A stretch of DNA of 64,000 bases, taken from the NCBI GenBank assembly GCA_000469685.2, contig LS997566.1, positions 44,007,442 through 44,071,441 of the forward strand, given 5' to 3'. Numbering within the stretch: position 1 is the first letter of the stretch; the number at the start of each line of letters is the position of its first letter. The translations under genes were made by a program, and so were the position numbers. Shown here one piece after another: positions 34,734-47,900 of this stretch. The DNA comes from Haemonchus contortus (lineage: Eukaryota; Nematoda; Chromadorea; Rhabditida; Trichostrongylidae). The notes below the pieces were generated by a model. That model was not told where the DNA came from. It did no database searches and worked only from the letters and a program-made list of their open reading frames with translations.

Positions 34734-37539
34734 ATTTTTGAAACCTAATATTAAATCTGGGTTCACCCACCACCTAGTATTGAATGCTTCTTTTGATGAT
34801 GAAAGATGGGAAGCGCAGTTCAGTCAACACCTTACAAGCTTTGAATTACGGTAAATCATTTTGTGACTAATGACGAATTTCTCAAAATAAGGCTGTATAG
34901 GCTTACATTCGCAAACAACTAAAAACCAGAGATTTTAAAAAAAGTTGGGTGGATCCCACATTGTTGGGAAAAGTAGCTGTTCGCTATCGATTGGAGTACG
35001 ATGATTGGCATGTGCTTTGGGTGAACCTGATTTTCGTTCACTAGTTCTGAAACCGCAGAGTTCAAACACTTAATGTAAATCAATGAAATCCTCATATCAC
35101 CTACTGCACGGTGCCCCGAAACCTCTTAATCTTGGTCAATAAATTGCACGGAATTCGACTTCGAGCCATGAAAGTAGATCGGAAATGGAACCTTAGGAGT
35201 CTTCGAAAATGAGCGCAACCATCTAAAGAGCTTGTAACGAAAGTCACAAAAATTTCCAAGACAATTCAGATCCCCTCACGATATTCCAAATAAGGAGCCC
35301 CTTCAGAACACGCTTCTACCCAGGGACGCTGTATATGCTGAGTAATAGGAGGATGAACGGACCAAGAAAGAAGAATGGTCACCAACGATTGAAGACCCCG
35401 CAAAACCTGTAATGGAACAAAAAGTGATAATATTTTGACTGCATTGCATCTGGCAGGACTATAAATTATCATAAGTAGTCAATGGTGGTGATTGGAACTG
35501 AAAAGATTTGCAGAGAATGGAGCAAAAATCAATTCGTTGGGAAAGTATTCATACTGGGTGCAAAGACATCGATACAAGGGAAATTGGAGGACTATTCAAA
35601 CTCCCCAGATACTGAATTCTACCCTGACTCAACCATTGACCTACTAGGCATTTGAAAACACCAAGATCAAAAATCAATCCGACAAAAAAAAACGAACTTT
35701 GAGCCTCAAGAAGGTAATAAAGAAAAACAACTACTGAATAAAGATGAAAGGTATGAAAAGCTGAAGAGATGAAGCTGACAATGTTGCATTGTTTATTACC
35801 CATTTCTAACGACATCTATGGCAAGTACAAAGGTTTTTTTCGAAAGACCAGAAGCCAGTGGGCTTATTTGCCTGAATAAACGGCCAGTACTCTCATCACT
35901 GCAATAAATTCCCAGCACTAGGAAGGTAGCCAAAAAGGCCCGTTATCTTTTCCCATCTTGCCTCCTTACCACAGAAAAAGCTCAGAAGGCTATTTCCTAG
36001 ATAGATGAGGAGGGCGAAGAAAAGTCCATCGCGCTGATCAACTGATTGTCAACCGATCGATGAGGCTTTTGATAGCAATGAAGGTTGGTTGAAGTAATGC
36101 AAATGCAATTCAAATGTTGCAGATATCTTCGCCGGACTGATGCAGTATCAGCGGACGAGATGGTTTTCACTAGCGCACCACTGATGGATTACACAGTAGT
36201 CGAGAAACGACTGTATCGGCGATGAGAACGACATGAAAAACGGGGAGATTGAAGAAATACACATATGAAGGAGAATGAGGCGCAGGAGAACACGAGCAGA
36301 GAAATATGAACACACCAAAGAAGACACTGATCATAGATTACAGAAGAAAAACAATGTGAAAGTGATATCTCGTCAAGAATCTGAGCTTACAAACTTCCTG
36401 CGGAATTGAGTTAACGCCTTTTTAGGATAGGTTGGGTAATAACTGTGTAGCTGAAAACACATTGAATGAACAAGCAAAATGAAAGCAGCTGTCACCGATT
36501 GCACGGAGATGATGAAGTGGCAATCGTTATCATCGGCGCCGTTCAAAATCGAATCACTCGCAAACCGTCCTATATTTCTCTCGCTATGAGACCGCCGGTA
36601 CCCACCCAGAGGTACCAGACCTCTTCGACTTGGACATCGACTAACCAATGCAACAATCCCCATGTGCCAAACACTTTGGATGTCTCCACACTTCTGAAAA
36701 ATAGCGGAACCCACGACGATATCCCAGAAAGCTTTTTAAAACGAGCCATTCCATATTTCATCATTTACCATAGAAAAGAGTGTCCCATAAGTCATCCACA
36801 CATAACTTTGAAACTTTTGGCAATAAATTTTCAAGCTGGCCTTGCCAAGGATGCCAGGATCGTTTCTCTGAATAACTACCTAACTTGGTTCCCCACTGGT
36901 TGGCCCAATTACTAGTCCAATTTTTTGAGAAGCCTTTCGAGGACTTTATTACTCGAGGATAACGGTATTAGTTGCTCAGACTGCCGGTAAATAAAAAACG
37001 AACCAGTAGATAGGAGAAAGTAAACCCTTCGATCTATGACCGCGCTCCTCTGGTCTCGTCGATTCAAAACAGTTTTTATAAATATTAGAAGGTGAGCCAT
37101 ACATGGGCAAATACTGTTCCTCATAAAGAGGCTCTGTACGGTATGACAAAACCTTATTGATATAACAAAATCGGGAAATATAGAGTTCGATCCCCAGATC
37201 TACCCAGTTCCACCAACCCTGCACCACCTGACATTGCCATATTCCTTTTTACATCCCATCAGACATCAGCCGAATATACTTTTTATTAACAGCAACAAGA
37301 AGTAGGTACAGGTACGTCTCACTTTTTTACAAATAAGTAGGGGCCCGCACTAATGGAGTACTATTGCGCTCTCCAAACCAATTTCTCGAGAAGTTTCCCT
37401 GCACGAGCAAGCAAAACCATAAACCGGTCCCGGAACTTTCTTTGATCGGAAACCTCTGAAATACTCCAAAAGAGACATCAAGTGGTTTCTTGTGTGCTCG
37501 AAAACTGGTGCACTCAGAGCATATAAATTGAAAAGATAA

Positions 37540-37770
37540 CGGATTAAGTTTCTGGCGTTGAACAATCCCTGCTTCTGGAATGCGCCCTGAATTCGACATC
37601 CGATCAGAATCAAAGTGGCTTTTGAATACATATATCGCCTATACAATAGCTTGCGGCGGAAAGCCAATGAACAAGTCAGTCGTAGATGTTCTTCTCTGGA
37701 CTTGACCAAGATGTTACGTTTTCAGACGAGTCTGGTAACAATCAACCGACGAAAGCTTCGGTGCAACTCT
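37540..37770 (-). repeat. SINE copy, head missing
   Basis: The plus strand has TTTCTGGCGTTGAACAATCC, ATGCGCCCTGAATTCGACAT and AGACGAGTCTGGTA, all body motifs. Confidence 0.6.
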
Positions 37771-38040
37771 AACGAGCACAAAAATCGCATCTTGAAGGAA
37801 ATGAAATTGTGAATGGATAAAAAAAGCTTAATTCGTCGGGAACCAACTGACTTCTCCTGTCAGTTTACTAGGATATTGCCAGTATATGTGTTGAATATGC
37901 AAATAGGGGTGATGTAAGAGTAACCACGCCCTTTTAGGGCGTTCCTTATTCCCACTCACTCATATTTTCCATAATTCTTATTGGAAGTCGTCAGAGTGTA
38001 GTATCTGGCGATGTGTATAGTATAGGACAGTAAAGGATGA

Positions 38041-38310
38041 GAGCCGAGGTGGAGCAGTGGAATGGGCACAGTATTGCACGCCTGGTCAAGGGATCGAATC
38101 TTGGCACGATACCGGCTCATGCCATCTAAGACTTCCATCTCTCCCGGGTCCACTGATTGGTACCAGACTCGTCTATATGGCTGAAAGCGCTGACTTGTAT
38201 AGCGAATGATCGCCGCACTACGGTTCTGAATGCAAGTCGAACTAAGGGAAGTAGGCCACTCCAGAAACGACATTGATCAACGCTAATGGGGCCAAGCCTT
38301 TTAAGGGCTC
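38041..38310 (+). repeat. tRNA-derived SINE copy, variant head
   Basis: Plus orientation: GAGCCGAGGTGGAGCAGTGG is the A-box region and AGGGATCGAATCTTGG the B box, followed by the usual body (ACTCGTCTATATGGCTGAAA, GTTCTGAATGCAAGTCG) and a CTTATTCC tail. The head differs from the other copies, so this may be a subfamily. Confidence 0.7.
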
Positions 38311-39169
38311 TATGCCCTGTCCTTATTCCTTTTTCAACTCCAAGTGATACCTTCATACTTTGACCCCTCCCCCTACCTGTTTCAATATATACCACACTTT
38401 TAGGTTTTCTTTCACCCTCAATTTTTTCTATGTCTACCACGGTTTCGACGTGAGAAACTGTAGCACAGTTCCATCTCCCTGGTTATTTTTTCTTTTATTT
38501 CAATTCTTATTTAATTCAGTCTCTCGCGAGATTTTTCCAAATGAATTCTGTCTTCGTCACAAACCTATTCGATATAATCCCTCTTCGCCTCTCACTATTC
38601 GATTTCTTCTTTTTTTTGTTATTTTTGCTATGGGCTCCATAATACCTCTTGATTCCTTTCATCAGGAATAAACTACGAGGAGGAACCTCTACCGTTCACT
38701 CGCATCTGGCGTATTCGGTAGAGAAAATTGGTTGGCAGGCTTAATTTATGCGGACCTTTATAAAAATAAACTTTTTCTTCCGACGCATGATAGCACCCTA
38801 TCTCCCAATCAGTCCTCCGTGCCCTCGCCGTCCTGTCTCCTGTTCCAGCAAAAAAATCTGACACATTTGTTGAAAATAACACCACGGCAACGGTAACCTA
38901 TCTATCCTAGCACAGCACCGTTACGTGAACGGGAGCTGGAGTAGAAATGGGGGTGGGTCATCGCTCCATTGAAAAGGTGGTTACAGTGAAACAGGGGTGA
39001 TTAACAGAAATCGAACTTTTAAATGCGAGCAACCTTCTTTGGGTTGAGTCGCATCACATTTCATTTGTTAATCACAACATTCAGAATTCAGGCAGACGTA
39101 CAAATTTTCGTACGCCTTTTTCCTCACAGATGGGTAAAGGATTCATTTTTGAGGTTGATCACCGTCATT

Positions 39170-39400
39170 TGTGGATGCTCCACTGCATGCAATACCCGTA
39201 TGAACACATATACCTCCATATATGAATGTGTACTTTGGCTGAACCATGACTTTTGAGGTCAGCATAGGCACAAGCCTATGCATTCCCAGACAAGTCTCAC
39301 CTTACCAACCGATCTAGTAGGGATGGGAGGCTCGGAAAGCTTAGGCGTGTACCAGTCCCACTGATGATCCTTGGACCATCCAGATCAAGAGGTCAAAAAT
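39170..39400 (-). repeat. old SINE remnant
   Basis: Weak match; CCCAGACAAGTCTCACCTTA and GGGATGGGAGGCTCGG (on the + strand) resemble the body. Confidence 0.4.
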
Positions 39401-40288
39401 AGCATGCTACATGGCACAACTCCATTTTCCTTCTTCACCTTCTCAGTCCAACTCGATATTTAACATCAGGTAGAGCATGAAAAACAACGTCAGATTCCAA
39501 ACCTCCACTATCGATAAGAAATTCTGAAGACCTACTGCAGCCCAAACACCAGCCGTAACTGGCTCAGCAACGAAGTTAGAGGGTAAACAAAATTAGCAGG
39601 ATGAAATGGAGGACGATTTGGAAAAAGAAACAGGAGAGGAGTCGGCCATTACTGGTAATGTTCCTGATTGATGGCCCAGCAAAACTCTGTACTACTGTAT
39701 CTACCTATGCCCTAATTCAGCTACGACGCATTTTCATGGCGACAAACAACTAATTTCTACAACCCTCAAAGAAAAGTTGTTCGAAGACAACATAAACATG
39801 AAGCCATTGCTACAACAGGTACTTAAAAGTAAATAAAACCGAAGTTCTTGTCAAAACTTCAAATGCCATTTCAAAATCGTTGTTCGGTGTATGTTCAAAA
39901 TTTAGAAAAGCCAGTCGCAACATCGGCTGGTCGCCGCAAAATCGATTAGAAATTGAAAAAAAAAAGCAAAAAGAAATGGTAGGACAAGTGAAGACAAATC
40001 AAGGTCACTGCCGTTGCCGAAGCTACGAAATACATCAATTAGGGCTGAAAAGAATGGAAGCGCTCGGTCACATGGCGACTAAATGCTTACACTCCAAAAC
40101 ATTTTTTTCGCTTATCCTTGTATATTTATCCCATCGGTCCCATTTAATATCGCTGGTCTGCTTCACAAGATGACGTTCTTATCAAATTTGTAAGAGAGGG
40201 AAATGTTTACTCGGAAACCAAGGAGCACTTTTCGACCAATGCTTGATGGGTAAATGTTTACCTGCATCTTTAACACTGCAACCCAGTA

Positions 40289-41571
40289 CAGGGTGCGTCA
40301 TAATTATGGCGACAGCACATGTGCGCACTTTTTGGACCGCTTTTCAAAATCTCTTTTTTTGTCTCTGCGTCTCTCACTATTTTCATGTTGACCTGACCAC
40401 ACTCAAACTATTTGACCGCTCAAACTTATTATTGCCACAATGGTTAAGCCATCCTGCCTTCGCTCTGCGATCATCACATTTCATCTCCAAGGAGTTTCGG
40501 CACGCGAAATTCACCAGCGTCTTGGGGTACATCGCAGTGTCATCTACAGGACCATTAAACGCTACAGGGAGCTAGGAACTGAAGACGACCGATCCGGAAG
40601 AGGAAGGTCTGCCAACGTCCCTACCACGGGTGATATGAGGAGGGAACGTGAGAGGATTCGGAGACAGCCGTCGCAGTCGGCTCGCAAAATATCGCAAGAA
40701 ATGGGCATTAATGAGAGCTCGCTGAGGAGAATAATATGCAAGCTAGGATTGAAGGCGTACAAGAAAAATAAGTGTCAAAAACTCACCGATGTTCAGAAAG
40801 AAAAGAGAAAGGAACGATCAAGGGAGCTGTTCAGGAGATTTGGGAATGGACGACATTTAAGGATTCTCTTCACGGATGAGAAGTTGTTCACAGTAGAACA
40901 GGTGGTCAACAAGCAGAGAACGACCGCGTCTATGCTGTTTCGAACCCACACGCAACAGTAGGCCGCTCTTCCTATCCTACTTCTGTAATGGTTTTTGCTG
41001 GAATCACGGCTGATGGCAAGACACCGCTGTGGTTCGTTCCCGAAGGGACCAAAGTGGATAGCAGAAACTATCTGGACCTCTTGGAGGATAAACTGCTCCC
41101 CTAGGCTAATTCTCACTTTGGGAACCGCTTCTGGACCTTCCAGCAAGATGGAGCTCCCGCTCACAGGTCGACTACGGTGCAACAGTGGTGCAAGGAAAAC
41201 TTCCCCGACGTGATCGCCTTTAACGAGTGGCCGGCTCGCTCTCCGGACCTAAATCCTATGGACTACAGTGTGTGGGCCGTTCTAGAGGCAGAGGCTTGCT
41301 CGAAACCTCATCGCTCTGTGGATTCGCTGAAAAGAGCTCTTGAGAAGGTGTGGGACAAGCTTAGCGTGAGATACTTGCGTGCCACCGTCGATGCTTTCCC
41401 TGAGCGTCCCAAGGCTTGCGTCGGGGCCAACGAAGGAATTTTCGAGATCCATTGAATGTTTTCTATTTTGAAGTGAACAATAAACGTTGTTACATTGAAA
41501 GTTCGCTAAAATTGTAAAGAGTCGTTCGAGACGATTCGAATACCTTGTCGCTATAATTTTGACGCACCCTG
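40289..41571 (+). mobile_element. mariner element of the DD37D (maT-like) group
   Basis: The element is 1283 bp with a TA duplication on each side (40287-40288, 41572-41573). Its terminal inverted repeats of about 26 bp begin CAGGGTGCGTCATAATTATG and end with the complement. One transposase pseudogene lies inside. It sits in the gene-poor region 5' of the sos-1/chn-1 interval. Confidence 0.93.
40440..41455 (+). pseudogene. mariner transposase, DD37D catalytic triad, two inactivating changes
   Basis: The N-terminal half has paired HTH motifs (VSAREIHQRLGVHRSVIYRT, then ISQEMGINESSLRRI). The catalytic part has LFTDEKLF (first Asp), FQQDGAPAH (second Asp) and SPDLNPMDYSVW (third Asp). I count 37 residues between the second and third Asp, which is the DD37D spacing known from nematode and insect maT-like elements. 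A 2-base frame disruption lies near 40917 and a TAG interrupts the frame at 41102-41104. About 338 codons overall. Otherwise it is well preserved, so the insertion is probably young. Confidence 0.9.
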
Positions 41572-41786
41572 TAACTGATAAGGTTGCCTGCTATTTCTTT
41601 TATACTTGCGCTTCTCAAAGCTACAGAAGCAGCTGCAACCAGTTTCAAAATGAAAAACAGCTGTATGACGTGAGATTCACAAGAACTCAGAACTTTTCTG
41701 ATGGCTCTCACCACGCCAACCACACCAACTTATCTCGAAAAGAGAGTGGTCAAGAGCATCATAGCTAGTTAGTTCATTGACCATAA

Positions 41787-42433
41787 CCCATTGACGACCG
41801 CGTGGCCCGTATACGGGCCACGCCCTGTCGTGCTCCTGGGACCGCGGGGCCCGTATACGGGCCACAGTATTATTTTGTATGTATAACATTCATTTCCAAT
41901 TTTTTTGACTCTTTCAAGTATCGAGCCGGTTTATGAAATCTACTGTGGAATCTTGACGCGCAGTGGTCCGTGAAACTTCCACTTCTGACCTAAATAATAA
42001 GAGAAAACAAAGTTACTTTTGAGGACATTGATAAAGAAGCAAAACCGAAGGTGACCAAATTTATGTAAAAAGGATGTAAAGGGACTTTGCTGAGGTATCC
42101 GATGATTCGAAACATGCCATTCCCATCTTGTCTGCTTCCTCGCGTCTAGACAGAGTCGCATTTGGAAATGGTTTGACAAAAACTCTCACCTCCCTTCGAA
42201 CAACCAGAAACAACAACAACATCAGCCATAACGTAGCTCTGAATAGTGTGTATGACTTATAACCTTTACATACCACATTTAAAAAAAACTTTTTTGTCGG
42301 CTGGAAGTGCTTACGAATAAATCTACTTCCTCCAGGGACTGTGTGGCCCGCCAGCGGGCCACAGCAGCAGCCCGCGAAAAGCGCGCTCGGTCCCACACGC
42401 CAGACACGCTAAAAAGGCGCGGTCGCCAATGGG
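41787..42433. mobile_element. 647-bp non-autonomous TTAA-type (piggyBac-like) element
   Basis: The ends CCCATTGACGACCGCG and CGCGGTCGCCAATGGG are inverted repeats. The right flank is TTAA and the left is ATAA, consistent with a TTAA duplication with one substitution. Just inside each end is a 20-bp palindrome (GTGGCCCGTATACGGGCCAC at the left, repeated once; GTGGCCCGCCAGCGGGCCAC at the right). TTAA plus CCC ends is the pattern of piggyBac elements; no transposase is present. Confidence 0.7.
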
Positions 42434-44976
42434 TTAAAAGACTTAAGAAGGTGCGCATGCTTCACCTGTGAATTGAACGATTGAAGTGTGAAAGTCAATG
42501 GAAGCTGTTGTAGGTAGTACGAGTACTTGAACATGTTTTCGTCCAATTAGCAAGCAAAAAGCAAAACAATCAACAAAAACACGGATTTCGAATATGGGCT
42601 CCTCGTCGATAAATATCCGAAACGGGTGGCAGGTAGGCAGTTGATTGGCCAGATTTACTTAGCTTTCAATTCATTTGGCCGTCTCCCACGCTGAACAGCC
42701 ATGCTACTCCGAGACGAATGTGAAAGTGATTTGATGCCGTTCAAAGACAGGGAACCAAATCTATGAGATTCTCACACGAAGCTAAAGGAAGACATACTCC
42801 TCCCCCTCGTACTACAGATTCTAAAATTATGCACATATCTAACAAGCTAAAAAGTTAAGGTCGGAAACTAGAACGATATGAGCTCTACTAGTAAACTACT
42901 TGAGAATTTCCTTTGTACTTTATTTCAAACTTCACTCAGATTCGATGATCGACGACCGGCTAATCGCCGTGTCTTGGAAGGTTATTAGACACGAAGTTTG
43001 CAAAGTTCGCCCAAAGCAAGGCAGAAGTGAGGCTCACATTTTTTCAGTGATCAATGCCTTCATAATAGTCACAATTCGCCAACATGATTATAAAAAGGCG
43101 TCAAGTGCTGAACGTACATTAGCTTATGCTCTTCTCGGAGAATACGGACAGATAGACCGGTCACTCAGAAATTTTGAATAAGTAACAGAATACTCTCTCA
43201 TAGTATCATTTGAATAAAACTTCAGAATAGGAATAATTATGAAATAATAATGGGAAAGCGATGGAATAAGAGTATGGAAACATTTCGAGTTAGAAAATAG
43301 AATGTAGCTACTACTGAAAACAGCTACTCAGCAGAGATGGAGAGCCTCATGCTCGTTATTTCTAATCAGGGTTCCCAGAAGAGCAGAAGAAGATGTCGTT
43401 CAACCAACTTTTCTTCCCATATTCTCTATGCTTTCCTGGGAACTATATAAGGAATACAACCAGGAGTGAGGAAGTGACAATCCCTTGAAGCTCCAGAGAA
43501 GGAGGACCTCGGCAATTTCAAAGCATTTTGAAACTATCAAGATCGAAAACTACTCGATGCATCGCTATACAAAGGAAGTACTGAACGCCAAATCTACGAA
43601 GGGTAATCATATAAAATTTAGGAGCCTTTCTTTGAGAGTGCCGTATTTCCACAGCAATTGATCTATTTCATGGATGACCCTCTAATTAGAAACGAGACTT
43701 GTGAGGAGCTCACACTTTCGATTTATTAGCACATTTCTATGCATTACTTGTGGCGTACTCCCATACACTAGGCAGTACTTGAAGGACTCAGTTGTGACAG
43801 AAATGATTGACGGGCTACTCAACAAGATTTTATCGGAAAAGTCGATCGGGCTATTCAGAATGTATTGAAAACAAAAGGCCACAAACCATTGATTGTCCAA
43901 AGCAATTGCAAATTCGGAAACATAATTCATTGTAAATAGGAGGATGACCCTTGTATAAAAAGGAGAGAGAAATAAAGATAATCAACCAAGTCTCGACTCA
44001 CCATGCCTCGAGCAGTTATACCCAAAGCTGAGCTTGATAAACCTCAGCAATATTCATTCCTTGATGGTGATTTTGGATGGTAAAGAAAAACGATAACATG
44101 TTGAGAGCCACCGGAAAGGAGTTCTACATGAATTCGGAATGGACGAAAAGAAGAGCAGCAGTGCCAATGTAACCATATATTTGCTTTCAGACTGAAGGAA
44201 TAGGGTAAAAACGTAAAGTCAATTCAGCGAGTTGTTGATATCAATGCATCAAAAGACAATCGAGGTTATTTGAAGCAGTACAGAAGCTAACATATGGCAA
44301 AATGGTGATATAAGTCAAAAAATTTATATTGCTTAGCAACACGTTCAATGAAATGAAATAAAACGACAACACAGTTACCGGTAGGGGTTAGATGTCTGCA
44401 ATTACCGATTGGAAAGGACTAGATTCCGAGCCTGAGGAATGATAGCTGAGAGAACTGTGACATCAATTGATACATACACAGACATACAGACTGGTTTTGC
44501 CAAGCTTTGATTTTATTCCAACTAAAAAATTCGAAATATTCGAAAATTAGTGGAAAAGATTACGGCTGGATAAGACAGCTCTGATTGAAACTTAATGCTT
44601 GACTTGAAATATTCATTTCATTTTCGAGCATAATTATGGTCCAATGCAATTACAGTGAGTGTCCAATCAGCAACATTCTCAAAAGATACATAGATGTGGA
44701 TAAACAGTGACTATGTGGATGGAAGGAGAGGACTATCCGCGCATGAACCTTAGGAATGCATTAAACATGCTTTTGTACTCCAACTGAAACACTCAAAAAA
44801 CAAAAAAAATCTCATCATATGTACATGGCATCAGTGAGACCTAAATACGACGTCAACGAAATCAAAGTGATTAGAAACATACGAGCAAGACACATGTACA
44901 AGTTATTAGAATCTCTATTTAATCGCATGCCAATACTATCACAACGAAAGATCCAATTGAAACCTGTATTCAATTC
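42434..44976. other. 3' flank of chn-1, no supported gene
   Basis: AT-rich, with no exon or repeat that I can name. A 93-codon ORF at 42900-43181 is unsupported. Confidence 0.4.
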
Positions 44977-47900
44977 TCAACTCAACAGGTCTTCATATTT
45001 AGCCCAAGGATTTTCGATCAAGAAATGTTCCAAAACTTCCTTCATAGCGAGGTTTGGAATAAGGTCAGCCTCGGTAAGAGGAGCACGTGTCACAGGATCA
45101 AAATGACCTGGTAAAATCAATGCTTTAAACGGAGAAGTAGTTTTAAAAGAAGTTCATGCACGAGAAGAATGTCAAAATAACAGGATTGAGAAGTTTTTGT
45201 TTAGAAAAATCAAAAAAAGTTTCAACCTACCAACTCGGTGAAGGTGTTGCTTGATGTCAGCGCGATCGTAGGTTATGCCTGACGGAGTGATCACTGGATC
45301 TTGCAGTAGGGAGCATGAGATCTTGCCACAAAGGAAGTCCGGAATCTCCCGTTTTCGACGCCGATCGTCGATCTACAAAGTACAGTTTACTGCGCAAACC
45401 AGGTATTCAGATGCAAACCCTTCCATGTCTTCACAGAAAAACGATAAAAAGCGGCAGAAACAGTTTCGAAGACAAAAAGGTAAGATCAGGGACAGCTTCA
45501 CTGGAAATGATTAGAGGCAAAACATTATGAAAAGGGACCTTCCCTGATTCCTATCGTTAGCCTATTATACATGTCCCGGTTTATCGAGAGAATGCTTTAA
45601 TACTCTCATCTGATTGCTTGGCACTTCTAGGGATGTAACAGGAGACATGAAATCGAAAAATGTTGACGAAAAATGGCCAATTGTTCAGAATTCGAACTGG
45701 TCAGCCGTTCTTTTTTTTTCGTTCTCACCCAAGGACAATTAAAAGCTCAAGTGTAGAATACGAGGCCAAGCAATAGGACACAGTTCCCAAACACACTAAC
45801 ACCTAATCTGTCCGTATTCAAAAATTTCAATCACTGACCCAATGAAAGCACTATATGGCCCAGTAGGAATAAAATGAGGTAACGAAGTTGAGGATAAGCG
45901 ACACACCAAACATTGTATCAATCACCGTTGTGGCCCGAACAGAACGTTTAAAACAACAAGGAAAAATGAGAGGGCACTACCACATTCAGCAGTAGTAGGA
46001 GATCTCGTCTTACCTGTGCGAAAAGCGAGTCAAGCTGCGCTTTGTGCTGTTCTCCTTCCTGTGTGATCTGTTCCACCTTATCTGTTACTTCTTCGTCGTG
46101 TGTACCTTCACCTTCGGCGCTAGACTCGGCAGCTGACTGAGTTGACACTACCTCTGCTATCCGTCGGCTCACATCTTCTTCGATCAATCTGCAACATTCG
46201 TTGTTTGTTTCGAAGTAGGGGCATCTCAAATCAAACGTGTGAAAACGTCATTTCATAAGTATTAAGTAACAAAAGCTGAAATTCGCACCTCCTTAAGTAT
46301 ATTTGAAGTTCACCCTCTTCCTTAACACGCTTCTCCTCCTCCACCCGAAATTTCTCCCTCCGTGCAAGACGCATTTGAGCGTGAATTTCATCTCCAAAAT
46401 TCATCTACATGAAAAAATTCAAAATTCGAATATAATCATGATTCTTCAAACACTAGTGACAATTTTTCGAATAAGCTTACTTTCTGGCTGCTGGCCAATT
46501 CCTTAGCCTTTGTGATGAGCCGTATAGCCTCGTTGTAGTTGCCTAACTGAATAGCTGCACGTCCACCGAAGTAATAGGCCTTAATGGAAAGTACTCAGCT
46601 ATGTTTTAGTAGTGATTTTCGTTGTTTTAACATAGCTATTAGCTGTTTCCTGATGCTGCACTCCACAACTAGCCCAACTTTGAACCAATCCGTTCGAACT
46701 ACTCAGCCAAGCCGTTTTCATAAATTCGAAACGCCTCCAAGTTATTTGGAAGAGCAACACCTATTCCTGTCATTAGCTTTTTTTCGGAGATTTTGTGTTT
46801 ATTTAGAGCACTATGCGTTCTCAGAGGAATCCACTTTCAAAGACTTTCAAAAGAAGAGTTAAATTTTGTTTCGATAGAGCGCTTGTTGGACCTATTGAGG
46901 TCGATCAAAATCGGATCGAAATTCTTGAGCCCCAGACAACTGGTGCCCTCTTTTAGTCACACAATACAGTGGCCCCTCGGCGATAAAGTTAGGATTCAAC
47001 AACATCGGAGGCAATCATTCGAGATAGGATTGGATGGGACTAAGAGATAGCAAGAATTTGAAGAACTAAACTGTTTAGATCACAAATTCATCATATTACC
47101 CACGGATAATGTTAGGCAATCCATTCTAAACTGTTCTATAGATAACAATAATTCACCTTCAAATGTAAAATTATGACGAAAACGGGAAGGTATTGGTTTT
47201 GAAGGCGTTTTCATGAATTCATGCCTCTTCTCCCTTGTTAGGGCATGCATAAGCCACACTATTACCCTTGATCCACTGTAACACAACGCCCCTGACGCTA
47301 AAATGAAAATTCTGGCTGCCGCAAATTGCAAACTTCTTCAAATTTCGTTTGCGATCATCTACAGTAGCGCTCGAAAGTCTTCGGTGAAATGCTTCGACGA
47401 TTTTTCATTCATAACTTTTTTCTTAGTAGACCAAATCACGCAAAATCTGGATATGTTTAACTAGAGCATATTTCACCCTACCCAACAGTATTTGACTGCA
47501 AAGCTGCAATATCCACAGACAGAGCAAGGTGTTTGCTGCGGTAACAGTTTTGCTAAAAGTGAAGTTGTTGACGTCGGCACTTATTCGCAGCTTATGTGCG
47601 TTTTTCTGATCTTTTGTGTTCGGCATTACCGCTCGTACACTTTAGACATGACAGAAAGGAAAGGGATTCTAGAAGGGCCATCATCTGCATTTTCGGTCGA
47701 TTTTGAGTTCATGCTCTTTGGAATATCTGGAACATGATCAGATAGCAGGTTAGTAGTGGTAAATATTCACAATACCCCCACGCTCCAAATGCAGAAATTT
47801 CGCATGATTAGATCCAGTAGGAAAGGAGTTACGACTGGTAAGTACGGCTGAAGAACCATTTCACCGAAGACTTTTGAGCGCTACTGTATATTGCCCTTCC

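Larger units (their letters stand above)
32992..40288. other. gene-poor region with SINE copies
   Basis: Four SINE-type copies (34.5, 37.5, 38.0 and 39.2 kb). ORFs at 33710-33943 (77 aa) and 36466-36915 (149 aa) have no recognisable family and no convincing splice context. Confidence 0.4.

Noticed and set aside
36466..36915. 149-codon plus-strand ORF
   Set aside because: No recognisable motif, a long ORF also exists on the opposite strand, and there is no acceptor or poly(A) context. Probably chance.
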